A stretch of 6,825 nucleotides of DNA from Patescibacteria group bacterium (GCA_018894995.1 JAHIOZ010000027.1:1-6825); one strand, 5' to 3'. Shown: positions 1 through 6,481, numbered from the stretch's first letter. Numbers and translations: made by a program. The notes: generated by a model not told the origin, from the sequence alone.

Positions 1-8
1 ATACAATA

Positions 9-17
9 ATTATAACA
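9..17 (-). promoter_or_regulatory. Extended -10 promoter element reading left out of the window
   Basis: Read on the minus strand this is TGTTATAAT, a consensus -10 hexamer with the TGn extension. The identical nine bases lie in front of the fic gene (4534-4542). No good -35 hexamer is visible at 16-18 nt, which is tolerable for an extended -10 promoter. The start point would fall near base 2, so the transcript would serve a minus-strand gene beginning just outside the window. This is inferred from the motif only. Confidence 0.4.
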
Positions 18-46
18 CTGAATATTGAAAAAATCATATCAAAAAA

Positions 47-95
47 GAATAACGAATTATGAATAACAAATGATGAATAACGAATTATGAATAAT
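47..95. repeat. Heptanucleotide-periodic tandem repeat
   Basis: Seven consecutive 7-nt units fit the loose consensus GAATDAY. Three are GAATAAC (47, 61, 75), two are GAATTAT (54, 82), one is GAATAAT (89), and the fourth (68-74) is degenerate. A 20-nt block starting at 47 recurs exactly at 75, giving a 28-nt higher-order period. The next seven bases (GAAGAAG, 96-102) look like a drifted unit running into the hairpin. The array lies between the hairpin behind eno and the outward promoter at 9-17. There is no coding potential. Confidence 0.8.
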
Positions 96-99
96 GAAG

Positions 100-133
100 A
101 AGACGGATTTTGGCTTTAGCCAAAATCCGTCTT
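100..133 (-). terminator. Long perfect hairpin downstream of eno
   Basis: Bases 100-115 pair perfectly with 118-133 around a two-base loop (a 16-bp stem). It lies about 45 nt beyond the eno stop codon, where the transcript 3' end is expected. On the minus strand the stem is followed by a mixed U/A/C stretch (UCUUCAUUAUUC) rather than a clean U tract. It may therefore be an imperfect intrinsic terminator or an RNA-stabilising 3' structure. On the plus strand it is followed by TTTGCGTTTTTG. Its right arm runs into CCGTCTTTGCG (127-137), which also occurs in the right-hand repeat cluster, so it may belong to a dispersed repeat family. Confidence 0.6.
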
Positions 134-178
134 TGCGTTTTTGTTCGGGGCATTCGGATATCATTTGTAGTATTCGGA

Positions 179-1417
179 TTATATTTTTTTCATTTCTTCC
201 TCAATCTCTAACAACCGCAAATATTTCACTTCTCGCACTTCCTGACTCGGCGACCCGGCTTTTAATCCATAAGCGCCTATACCAACAGCCAAATCCGCAA
301 TAAAACTGTCCATTGTTTCGCCGGAACGATGGGAACAAATTATTTTCCAACCCGCCCCCCGAGCCAACTTAACGGCGTTATATACTTCTGTCAAAGTCCC
401 GATTTGATTTGGTTTAATGATAACAGCATTCGCTCTTTTGTTTCGAGCCGAGTCCAAAATAAATTCCGGGTTAGTGGTGGTTAAATCATCTCCCACAATC
501 AAAATTTCTTCCGCAAGCCCCTGCTTTATGGCTTTTGAATTCCAACTTTTTGTTTCTCTCATTATACTTTCAAAACCACTTGAATCAGACTCTTCAAACG
601 GGTCTTCTAAGCTTCCAATAGGAAAATTTTCAACCAAATTTTTATAAATATTTAAAAATTGACTGGATGAATATTCCTCACCTAAAATATGGTAAACTCC
701 ATCTTTGTAAAATTCCGAAGCAGCCACATCATTGGCAATAACCATTTCATCATCCATTAAATTAGACAGGAGTTCAAAAGGTTCTTCAATCGTTTCCATT
801 TTTGGAGAAAAACCTCCTTCGTCTCCCATTTCCACTTTACCATATTTTTCTTCTATCGCTTCGCCTAATTCTTTTAGAAAAACTTGAGATTTTTCATATG
901 ACTCTTTTGTTGTTTTCCCCCCAGGAACAACTATGTATTCTTGAAAAGGCAACCGAAAACCAGCATGGGCCCCACCATTTAAAACATTCATAAACAATTT
1001 TGGTTGCGATGGTATAACCTTAACCCCCGAAATTTTATTTATATATTTCCAAAGTGGCTTGTCCTCCAATTTTGCACCCAATCTTGTTACCGCCAAACTT
1101 ACTCCTAAAATTGCATTGGCTCCCAAATTTGATTTATTTTTTGTCCCGTCCAATTTCAAAAGAATTTTATCAATTTCAGTTGGGTCAACTTCTTTTTCCA
1201 AAACGGCAGGCGCAATAATTTCATTAACATTTTTAATTGCTTCTTGAACACCTTTCCCGTCAGCATCTCTTTTTTCCAAAGCTTCACGAGAACCGGCGCT
1301 TCTGCCAGACGGAACAGAAGCTTTCACAACGATATCGCCGGAACCAATCTCAACTTCAATCGTCGGATTTCCGCGAGAATCTTTTATTTCTTTTGCTTTG
1401 AGTGATGTGATTTTCAT
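179..1417 (-). CDS. eno: Enolase (phosphopyruvate hydratase)
   Basis: Enolase interconverts 2-phosphoglycerate and phosphoenolpyruvate in lower glycolysis and gluconeogenesis; it is cytosolic and Mg2+-dependent. Numbering is for the 412-aa protein starting MKITSLKAK. The N-terminal domain opens with the signature DSRGNPT. The barrel shows GGAHA (H151), QEY (E160), GDEGGFSP (E200), metal ligands in NDVAASEFY (D230), LEDPFEESD (E271) and VGDDL, the catalytic lysine in IIKPNQ (K335), SHRSGET (H363) and K386 in LKAGSPS. Its length is slightly below the usual ~430. The ATG at 1417 is preferred because homology starts there; an in-frame TTG at 1453 would add 12 unrelated residues. No strong Shine-Dalgarno site is present, only AAGAAA. 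The mobile loop, usually PSGAST-G, reads PSGRSAG. It lies 66 nt behind ppsA with no terminator between, so cotranscription is likely. The family call is secure. Confidence 0.97.
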   Translation of the reverse strand: MKITSLKAKEIKDSRGNPTIEVEIGSGDIVVKASVPSGRSAGSREALEKRDADGKGVQEAIKNVNEIIAPAVLEKEVDPTEIDKILLKLDGTKNKSNLGANAILGVSLAVTRLGAKLEDKPLWKYINKISGVKVIPSQPKLFMNVLNGGAHAGFRLPFQEYIVVPGGKTTKESYEKSQVFLKELGEAIEEKYGKVEMGDEGGFSPKMETIEEPFELLSNLMDDEMVIANDVAASEFYKDGVYHILGEEYSSSQFLNIYKNLVENFPIGSLEDPFEESDSSGFESIMRETKSWNSKAIKQGLAEEILIVGDDLTTTNPEFILDSARNKRANAVIIKPNQIGTLTEVYNAVKLARGAGWKIICSHRSGETMDSFIADLAVGIGAYGLKAGSPSQEVREVKYLRLLEIEEEMKKI

Positions 1418-1483
1418 ATTTTTCTTATGAACGAAGTGAATTAGAAAAATCAAGTTTGTTCTTTAATAATTTTTTAAACCAAT

Positions 1484-3886
1484 TTATTTCTTATTTTTTG
1501 ATGCCTTTTCTTTACCAGCAACCGTCATAGTCGTCTTTATCACCGTGTCCGGAATAACTGAAATTGAATCAATATCGCAAGCCACCAAAAATTCCACGAA
1601 GTCCGGAAAATCGCTCGGTGCTTGTCCGCAAATTCCAACTTTAGTTTTTGTTTTCTTGGCTTTTTTAATCAAGTCGGCAATCAAAATTTTCACCGCTTCA
1701 TTTTTTTCATTAGAAACTCCCGCCACTTCCAAAGTTCCGGAAGCGTCTCGGTCAATTCCCAAAGTCAGCTGAGTTAAATCATTTGAACCGATTGAAAATC
1801 CGTCAAAAATCTCCGCAAACTGCTCTGCCAAAATAATATTTGAAGGAATTTCCGCCATTACATACACTTCCAAACGGTCTTGCCCATTCTTATTACTAAA
1901 AGTTGTTCCTCTCTTCAGGCCGTTTTTAGCCATAATATCAAGAACTTTTTTTCCTTCTTCAACTGTTCTGCAAAAAGGAACCATAATTTTCATATTAGTT
2001 AACCCCATTTCTTCACGAACTTTTTTCAAAGCCCGACATTCCAATTCAAAAGCCGGCAAAAATTCCGGAGAATAATAACGATTTGCTCCTCTCCAACCAA
2101 TCATCGGATTTGATTCCACCGGTTCGTATTGTCGTCCACCAATTAAATTTGCATACTCATTGCTCTTAAAATCTGAGAGCCGAACAATCACAGGTTTCGG
2201 GTAAAAAGCCGCTGTAATCTTTCCCACCCCTTCAGACAGTTTATCAACAAAAAATTCTTTTTTGTCTTTGTAACCTTGAGTTATTTTTTCAATTTCTTTT
2301 TTTGTTTTGGCATCTTGTTTTGAAAAATTTATCAAAGCCATCGGGTGAATTTTAATTGTATTATTGATGATAAATTCAAGTCGTGCTAAACCAACTCCAC
2401 TGTTTGGAATAAAAGAATTGGAAAAAGCCAAATCAGGTTCCCCAATATTCATCATAATTTTAACTTTAGTCTCTTTTAATTTTCCAACATTTGTTTTTTT
2501 AATTTCAAATTTCAAAATCCCCTTATGAATCTTTCCTGTTTCTCCTTCAGCGCAGTTAGCCGTTACTTTTTGTCCCGACTTCAAAATATTTGAACCTGTT
2601 TCTGTTCCTACAATACAAGGAATTCCCAACTCCCTTGAAACAATTGCTGCGTGACAAACTCTCCCCCCTTTATCAGTAACAATCGCTGAAGCAATTTTCA
2701 TAATAGGTTCCCAATCCGGGTCAGTCATACTTGTAACCAAAACTTGCCCTTTTTTAAATTTAACAATATCTTTTACATCCATTATTCTGTTTACCACTCC
2801 TGAACCAATTTTCTGTCCGACACTTTGTCCTGTAAACAGAACTTCTCCTTTTTCTTTTAGAACATAATTTTCAATAAAATTAGGGTCTCTCATACTCTGA
2901 ACAGTTTCCGGTCGCGCTTGAACAATATACAATTGTCCATCTCTTCCATCCAAAGCCCATTCCATATCCATCGGTCTGCCATAATGTTTTTCAACAATAA
3001 CACCCCAATGAGCCAGCTGTTTTGCCTGCTCGTCTGTGATAGATTGTTTCATTCTTTTGTTATCAGCCACCTTTATATTTTTGACAGGCTTTTTCTTGTC
3101 ATTATTATAAATCATTTTGATATCTTTATCAGAAACAGTTTTTGAAATAATGGATTCTGTCGGTTTAAAATACAAAAATTCATCAGGAGTCACTCGCCCT
3201 TGAACAATATTTTCACCCAAACCGTAAATTGAGTGAACCAAAACAATATTTTGAAAACCGGATTCAGTGTCAATTGTAAACATTACACCAGAAGAACCTA
3301 AATCTGCCCGAACCATTTTTTGAATACCGACAGAAAGAGCGATTGAAAAATGGTCAAAACCTTTATCCTCTCTATAAGAAATTGCCCGATTAGTAAACAA
3401 TGAAGCGATGCACTTTTTAACCGCAATCAATAATTCTTCCTCGCCGACAATATTCAAAAAAGTTTCTTGTTGTCCGGCAAAAGAAGCATCCGGTAAATCT
3501 TCAGCAGTTGCCGAAGAACGAACGGCGACATCAGTATTATCAACCCCGTATTTTTTTGACAGCGTTTTATAAGAGGTTATAATGTCTTTTTTTAAATCCT
3601 CGGGAAATTCAGCTTTGAGAATAACATTTCGAACTTTTGCTCCATGCTCCATCAAGTTTTTAATATTATGAACATTTAAATCACTAAGGATTTTTTTAAT
3701 TTCCTTTTTAACACCACTTCCTTCAAGAAATCTGTTATAAGCATCGGCGGTGGTAGCAAAACCGTTTGGAATTCGCACACCTTTTTTTGAAAGATTTTGA
3801 TACATCTCTCCCAAGGAAGCATTCTTTCCTCCGACTAGAGGAACATCATTTTTTGTTAATTGATTAAACCAATATATATTTTTCAT
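1484..3886 (-). CDS. ppsA: Phosphoenolpyruvate synthase (pyruvate, water dikinase)
   Basis: Catalyses ATP + pyruvate + water to AMP + PEP + phosphate through a phosphohistidine intermediate. At 800 aa it has the family's full length (E. coli PpsA is 792). Domains in order: N-terminal ATP-binding domain, about 15-330, with VGGKNASLGEM, AVRSSATAEDLP, FAGQQETFLN and the terminal QARPETVQS; swivelling phosphohistidine domain, about 370-455, with TDPDWEP and GGRVCHAAIVSRELGIP, where H412 is the phosphorylated residue; and C-terminal PEP/pyruvate barrel, about 475-790, with GVGLARLEFI, the GWRGANRYY block, SIGSNDLTQLTLGIDRD and the active-site cysteine in GICGQAPSD (C753). All key residues are present. 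The ATG at 3886 begins the family-typical MKNIYWFNQL; no clear Shine-Dalgarno site precedes it. It is followed by eno and preceded, 59 nt away on the same strand, by fic. In organisms without pyruvate kinase this enzyme can run towards pyruvate and ATP (known in some archaea); the direction here is unknown. Confidence 0.97.
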   Translation of the reverse strand: MKNIYWFNQLTKNDVPLVGGKNASLGEMYQNLSKKGVRIPNGFATTADAYNRFLEGSGVKKEIKKILSDLNVHNIKNLMEHGAKVRNVILKAEFPEDLKKDIITSYKTLSKKYGVDNTDVAVRSSATAEDLPDASFAGQQETFLNIVGEEELLIAVKKCIASLFTNRAISYREDKGFDHFSIALSVGIQKMVRADLGSSGVMFTIDTESGFQNIVLVHSIYGLGENIVQGRVTPDEFLYFKPTESIISKTVSDKDIKMIYNNDKKKPVKNIKVADNKRMKQSITDEQAKQLAHWGVIVEKHYGRPMDMEWALDGRDGQLYIVQARPETVQSMRDPNFIENYVLKEKGEVLFTGQSVGQKIGSGVVNRIMDVKDIVKFKKGQVLVTSMTDPDWEPIMKIASAIVTDKGGRVCHAAIVSRELGIPCIVGTETGSNILKSGQKVTANCAEGETGKIHKGILKFEIKKTNVGKLKETKVKIMMNIGEPDLAFSNSFIPNSGVGLARLEFIINNTIKIHPMALINFSKQDAKTKKEIEKITQGYKDKKEFFVDKLSEGVGKITAAFYPKPVIVRLSDFKSNEYANLIGGRQYEPVESNPMIGWRGANRYYSPEFLPAFELECRALKKVREEMGLTNMKIMVPFCRTVEEGKKVLDIMAKNGLKRGTTFSNKNGQDRLEVYVMAEIPSNIILAEQFAEIFDGFSIGSNDLTQLTLGIDRDASGTLEVAGVSNEKNEAVKILIADLIKKAKKTKTKVGICGQAPSDFPDFVEFLVACDIDSISVIPDTVIKTTMTVAGKEKASKNKK

Positions 3887-3944
3887 AATTATCTTTTTTT
3901 GATTATTTATAATATTTTTAATTTGTATTTCTTTGTTCTTGATT

Positions 3945-3950
3945 ATTATA
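3945..3950 (-). promoter_or_regulatory. Candidate -10 box for ppsA-eno, overlapping the fic stop codon
   Basis: The minus strand reads TATAAT here, the last bases of which form part of the fic stop codon region (TAA at 3948-3946). A start near 3938 would give a leader of about 50 nt before the ppsA ATG at 3886. No convincing -35 hexamer is visible (AAACTT at a 17-nt spacer), and there is no TGn extension. Read-through from fic is an equally open explanation, as no terminator lies in the 59-nt gap. Confidence 0.3.
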
Positions 3951-4521
3951 CTACAAAATCTGAAATTAAGTTTTTAATTAAACTGATGATTGTGTCTTTT
4001 TCTTTTGGGTTACTTTCGGCAACCAAAAGTGCCAAAGCTGTTAAAGCATTGTCATTTATTTTTCTTTCACCATTTTTTCTATACAAATAATTATTTTTGT
4101 CTAAAAAGTACACAAACAAAAATGAAGCTATTCTTTTATTTCCATCAGTAAACGGATGATCTTTTATAATCAAATACAAAAGATGCACCGCTTTGTCATC
4201 AAGCGATTTATACAATTCTTTCTTGTCAAAAGTTTGATAAATTCCATTTATAATTCCTCCGAAACTTCCGTCTCTTTCATTCCCAAAAAGTTCGCTGGCT
4301 TCTTTTTTAGAAATAAGATTTTTCTTCACTTCTGAAATAACAGTCAAAACATTTTCATATTCCAAAATAAATTTTCCTTTCTTATTCTTCGGCTCTTTTA
4401 ATTTATCCGAGTCATATTGTTCCAACAAAGACAAAGTTTTTGAATATTGAGAAAGCAAAGATAAAATTTCATCTCTTTCAGTTTTATTTAATATTTTTTG
4501 TTTTTTATTTTCTTTTTCCAT
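3946..4521 (-). CDS. Stand-alone Fic/DOC-family protein
   Basis: Fic-domain proteins mostly transfer AMP, or another phosphate-containing group, from a nucleotide to a protein hydroxyl; Doc-type members are toxins. In the 191-aa product, residues ~1-50 are charged and lysine-rich. The Fic fold covers about 50-185 with the flap-like FGGIINGIYQTF and the catalytic loop HPFTDGNKR (H122-R130). The core, through LDKNNYL and INDNALTALALL, strongly resembles, from memory, the C-terminal Fic half of RhuM/Fic fusion proteins, but the RhuM half is absent. The loop has K where AMP-transferring Fics usually have G, as in Doc-like members. I see no canonical (S/T)xxxE(G/N) inhibitory motif and no antitoxin gene beside it. 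The ATG at 4521 is chosen over the in-frame TTG at 4545, which would lie upstream of the predicted transcription start. Substrate unknown; it is upstream of ppsA, possibly by chance. Confidence 0.88.
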   Translation of the reverse strand: MEKENKKQKILNKTERDEILSLLSQYSKTLSLLEQYDSDKLKEPKNKKGKFILEYENVLTVISEVKKNLISKKEASELFGNERDGSFGGIINGIYQTFDKKELYKSLDDKAVHLLYLIIKDHPFTDGNKRIASFLFVYFLDKNNYLYRKNGERKINDNALTALALLVAESNPKEKDTIISLIKNLISDFVV

Positions 4522-4533
4522 AAATATTTGTTG

Positions 4534-4561
4534 ATTATAACACAACCAGAATCTATGTGAA
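4534..4561 (-). promoter_or_regulatory. Promoter of fic, extended -10, near-leaderless
   Basis: On the minus strand, TTCACA (4561-4556, five of six matches to TTGACA) is followed after 16 nt by TATAAT (4539-4534) with a TGn extension, giving TGTTATAAT. A start 6-9 nt downstream falls at about 4528-4525, only 4-7 nt before the ATG at 4521. The mRNA would have almost no leader and no room for a Shine-Dalgarno site. TGTGA occurs twice on the plus strand beside it (4556-4560 and 4568-4572), which could be an operator or chance. Confidence 0.6.
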
Positions 4562-4589
4562 TATTTTTGTGACTAAATTTTTCCTGCTA

Positions 4590-4618
4590 TTGACACAAGA
4601 TGCTAAAAAATGTATCTT
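4590..4618 (+). promoter_or_regulatory. Candidate promoter for the cysteine-rich gene
   Basis: A perfect TTGACA (4590-4595) is followed after 17 nt by TATCTT (4613-4618, four of six matches to TATAAT), giving a leader of about 60 nt. A perfect TATAAT also occurs at 4644-4649 but without a usable -35, so the active -10 could be either. The site lies back-to-back with the fic promoter in a 164-nt divergent spacer. Confidence 0.45.
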
Positions 4619-4671
4619 TTAGGCAGAAGTTTTTTGGTGTTAATATAATAAATTGACTTTTAATTTTACTT

Positions 4672-4678
4672 AAGGAGG
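4672..4678 (+). promoter_or_regulatory. Strong Shine-Dalgarno site that fixes the start at 4686
   Basis: AAGGAGG lies 7 nt before the ATG at 4686, an almost ideal ribosome binding site. It is the only clear Shine-Dalgarno sequence in front of any gene in this window, so this gene is probably translated in a different way, or at a different level, from its neighbours. Confidence 0.85.
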
Positions 4679-4685
4679 ATTAAAA

Positions 4686-5066
4686 ATGAGTCATCAATTT
4701 AGTAAATATTGGCCAAAACGTCATTCCGAATCTGAGAAAAAGTGGAGAAATCTGAGAGAAGATATAGTAGAATTTAAAGAAAAATCGCATAATTATAATT
4801 GTTACAGTAACCGGTGGTTGTTAAATAGAGTAATTGAGAGTTGTGGTTATTGCAAAGAATTTTCTTCCTGTTTTAGATGCCCATTGTGGAATAATAATTT
4901 CTGTTACAGCGGGGATTTTACCGGTAAAGAAACAATTTTTTGGATCTTTGTGGAAGAAATAAGAGAAAAAGAAAAACCCGATTTCCGCAAAGCCCTCGGT
5001 TTAGCAACCAAAATGTTGATGCGAATTCGGGAAGACCGACCGCTGGCAAATTTTCACCATTGCTGA
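4686..5066 (+). CDS. Cysteine-rich 126-aa protein, function unknown
   Basis: I do not recognise a named family. The sequence is basic and hydrophilic at its N-terminus (~1-35), followed by an aromatic-rich centre. A cysteine cluster, CGYC (C53, C56), then SCFRC (C62, C65), then C73, has the spacing CxxC-x5-CxxC-x7-C. C39 and the terminal HHC (C126) add further ligands. This arrangement suggests a structural zinc site; an iron-sulfur site is less likely. The C-terminal part (~85-120) looks helical and charged. No signal peptide or membrane segment is seen, so it is probably cytosolic. A CPL motif after the second CxxC is, from memory, common in small uncharacterised bacterial proteins. The gene has its own promoter candidate, strong ribosome binding site and terminator, so it is a complete single-gene unit, divergent from fic. 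Whether it is functionally tied to Fic is unknown. Confidence 0.85.
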   Translation: MSHQFSKYWPKRHSESEKKWRNLREDIVEFKEKSHNYNCYSNRWLLNRVIESCGYCKEFSSCFRCPLWNNNFCYSGDFTGKETIFWIFVEEIREKEKPDFRKALGLATKMLMRIREDRPLANFHHC

Positions 5067-5082
5067 AAAAATCAATTCAGTC

Positions 5083-5118
5083 AAAAGCACCAACAGGATT
5101 TATCCTGTTGGTGCTTTT
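5083..5118. terminator. Bidirectional intrinsic terminator
   Basis: Bases 5083-5099 pair perfectly with 5102-5118 (17 bp, including an A4/T4 base). The core AGCACCAACAGGAT is GC-containing. On the plus strand T5115-T5120 follows, ending the cysteine-rich gene 17 nt after its TGA. On the minus strand the A4 of the left arm (5083-5086) supplies a U tract for the convergent glycerate kinase gene, whose stop is about 60 nt upstream. It is the clearest terminator in the window. Confidence 0.93.
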
Positions 5119-5176
5119 TTAATTTTTCTATTTTCAAAAAAATTGCTTAATTTCCTAAATTAGTTAAACAAAATTA

Positions 5177-6466
5177 TTAACCATTCAAAACCATATAAAT
5201 GTCAGCGACATTTGTGTCTGTCCTTCCTGTTTTTATATGCCCGCCTACTTTTTCAAAAAGATTGTAGGGGTCATTGTTTTTTAAATACATTTCATAATCC
5301 AATCCTTGATCCAAAACTTTACTGAATAATTTTTTATCAACAATCGCTCCCGCCACATCGCTGTTATCCCAACCGTCAGAAGCGGCAGCGACAACAACCA
5401 TATTGTCCTGAACAAAAGGCAAAGCTCCTAAAGCAAAATTCTGATTTCTTCCTCCTTTTCCTTTAATATCAACTTTCACAATGGTTTCCCCTCCCCACAA
5501 ATGACAACTTTTAGGCAAATAATTGCCTTGAGCAAATTTAACCGCCAAAACTTCCGCCTCCCCTTCCAATTTGTTGTCTTCAATAAAAGTGTCGTAACCC
5601 AAACTCTCAGCTTTTTTCTTCATCGCTTCTAAAATAATCATATTGGAACCCAAAAGAATATTTTTTACTTTTTCAAAATATTTTTCTTCTTTGGGAGTTT
5701 CAACCAATTTAATTTCCAAGTCTGGCAGTAGCTCTCTTATTCCGTATTTTTTTAATACTGTTTCCGCATCTTCAATTGTTGTTTTATCCATAACTGTTGG
5801 CCCCGAAGCGACAACACTTAAATCATCCCCCGGGACATCAGACAAAATAAAAGAAACGACCGTCGCGGGATAAGCCAGTTTTGCAAGCTGACCTCCTTTT
5901 ATCAAAGACAGATGTTTCCTCACCGTGTTCAATTCACTGATTTTTGCCCCACTTTCCATTATTGTTTTTGTCACCAGTGTCAGGTCTTTATAATCCATTT
6001 CATTTGGAGCACACATCAAAGAAGAACCTCCTCCGGAAACAACCAACAAAATCATATCTTTTTCGGTGGCTTGTTTTAACATCTCAATGATGGATTTTGT
6101 AACGGAAACATTTTTTTCAGAAGGAAGCGGATGAGTTCCTTCTTCTGAAGTCAATTTATTAAAAACTCCTTTTTTTACATCCAAAACAATTCCGCTGTGA
6201 ATTTTATCACCCAGAATTTTTTCCAAAGCCGTTGCAGCATTAACAGCGCACTTTCCGATGGAAATAACAAAAACTCTTTCAAAATTATCGAGGCAAACCT
6301 TTAAATCATTTATGCAAATATTATTATCCTCAAAACTTATTTGTGATTTGATTAACCTTTCAATAATAACCGACTCATAGCCGGTTTCTAAAATTTCAAG
6401 CGCGTCTTCTTTCAATTTAGAATCAGCTAACTCGTCAATATTTTTTATAATTGGAAATTCTTTCAT
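5177..6466 (-). CDS. Glycerate 2-kinase, type-2 (DUF4147 / MOFRL family)
   Basis: Phosphorylates D-glycerate to 2-phosphoglycerate with ATP; older annotations call the family hydroxypyruvate reductase (TtuD). The 429-aa length is normal. The N-terminal DUF4147 domain, about 15-250, shows THPLPSE (111-117), the glycine-rich SGGGSSLM (144-151), NTVRKHLSLIKGGQLA (180-195) and SDVPGDDLSVVASGPT (209-224). The C-terminal MOFRL domain, about 318-427, shows GGET (325-328), GKGGRNQ (336-342), SDGWDNSDVAGA (363-374) and TGRTDTNVADI near the end. It is not related to the GarK/GlxK class. The start at 6466 gives the family-typical N-terminus; no Shine-Dalgarno site is present and a -10 box ends 6 nt before the ATG. 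Its product is the substrate of the enolase encoded in the same window, allowing glycerate to enter at 2-phosphoglycerate. The subclass product (2-phospho, not 3-phospho) is known for characterised members and inferred here. Confidence 0.94.
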   Translation of the reverse strand: MKEFPIIKNIDELADSKLKEDALEILETGYESVIIERLIKSQISFEDNNICINDLKVCLDNFERVFVISIGKCAVNAATALEKILGDKIHSGIVLDVKKGVFNKLTSEEGTHPLPSEKNVSVTKSIIEMLKQATEKDMILLVVSGGGSSLMCAPNEMDYKDLTLVTKTIMESGAKISELNTVRKHLSLIKGGQLAKLAYPATVVSFILSDVPGDDLSVVASGPTVMDKTTIEDAETVLKKYGIRELLPDLEIKLVETPKEEKYFEKVKNILLGSNMIILEAMKKKAESLGYDTFIEDNKLEGEAEVLAVKFAQGNYLPKSCHLWGGETIVKVDIKGKGGRNQNFALGALPFVQDNMVVVAAASDGWDNSDVAGAIVDKKLFSKVLDQGLDYEMYLKNNDPYNLFEKVGGHIKTGRTDTNVADIYMVLNG

Positions 6467-6472
6467 AGAAAT

Positions 6473-6481
6473 ATATTAACA
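6473..6481 (-). promoter_or_regulatory. Extended -10 box of the glycerate kinase gene, leaderless
   Basis: The minus strand reads TGTTAATAT, a TGn-extended -10 that differs from the fic and left-edge boxes only by an AT/TA swap. The last base of the hexamer (6473) is 6 nt from the ATG at 6466, so a normal start distance of about 7 nt puts the first transcribed base at the ATG itself. No -35 match is seen at 16-18 nt. Confidence 0.5.

Noticed and set aside
47..102. CRISPR-like array at the left end
   Set aside because: The period is 7 nt with no spacers; it is a short tandem repeat, not repeat-spacer units, and no cas gene is present.
94..303. 69-codon plus-strand open frame at the left end
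   Set aside because: It is formed by the hairpin and the antisense of the enolase C-terminus, and there is no Shine-Dalgarno site.
1418..1452. Possible separate eno promoter (TTGATT, 18 nt, CATAAG)
   Set aside because: Both hexamers match only partly, and such matches are frequent in AT-rich DNA; cotranscription from ppsA explains eno expression.
1418..1453. N-terminal extension of enolase from a TTG at 1453
   Set aside because: The extra residues have no counterpart in enolases, while the ATG at 1417 starts exactly where the family similarity begins.
1454..1483. ATTGGTTTAA shared between the ppsA-eno gap and the ppsA 5' end
   Set aside because: Ten AT-rich bases, one copy explained by the coding sequence for WFNQ; this is likely chance.
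5064..5066. Recoded TGA (glycine, as in Gracilibacteria/SR1) at the end of the cysteine-rich gene
   Set aside because: Reading through would translate the intrinsic terminator, and the other four genes read normally with the standard code.
4940..5122. 60-codon plus-strand frame overlapping the end of the cysteine-rich gene
   Set aside because: It reads through the terminator stem and has no ribosome binding site; the 126-aa frame has both a strong Shine-Dalgarno site and sensible composition.
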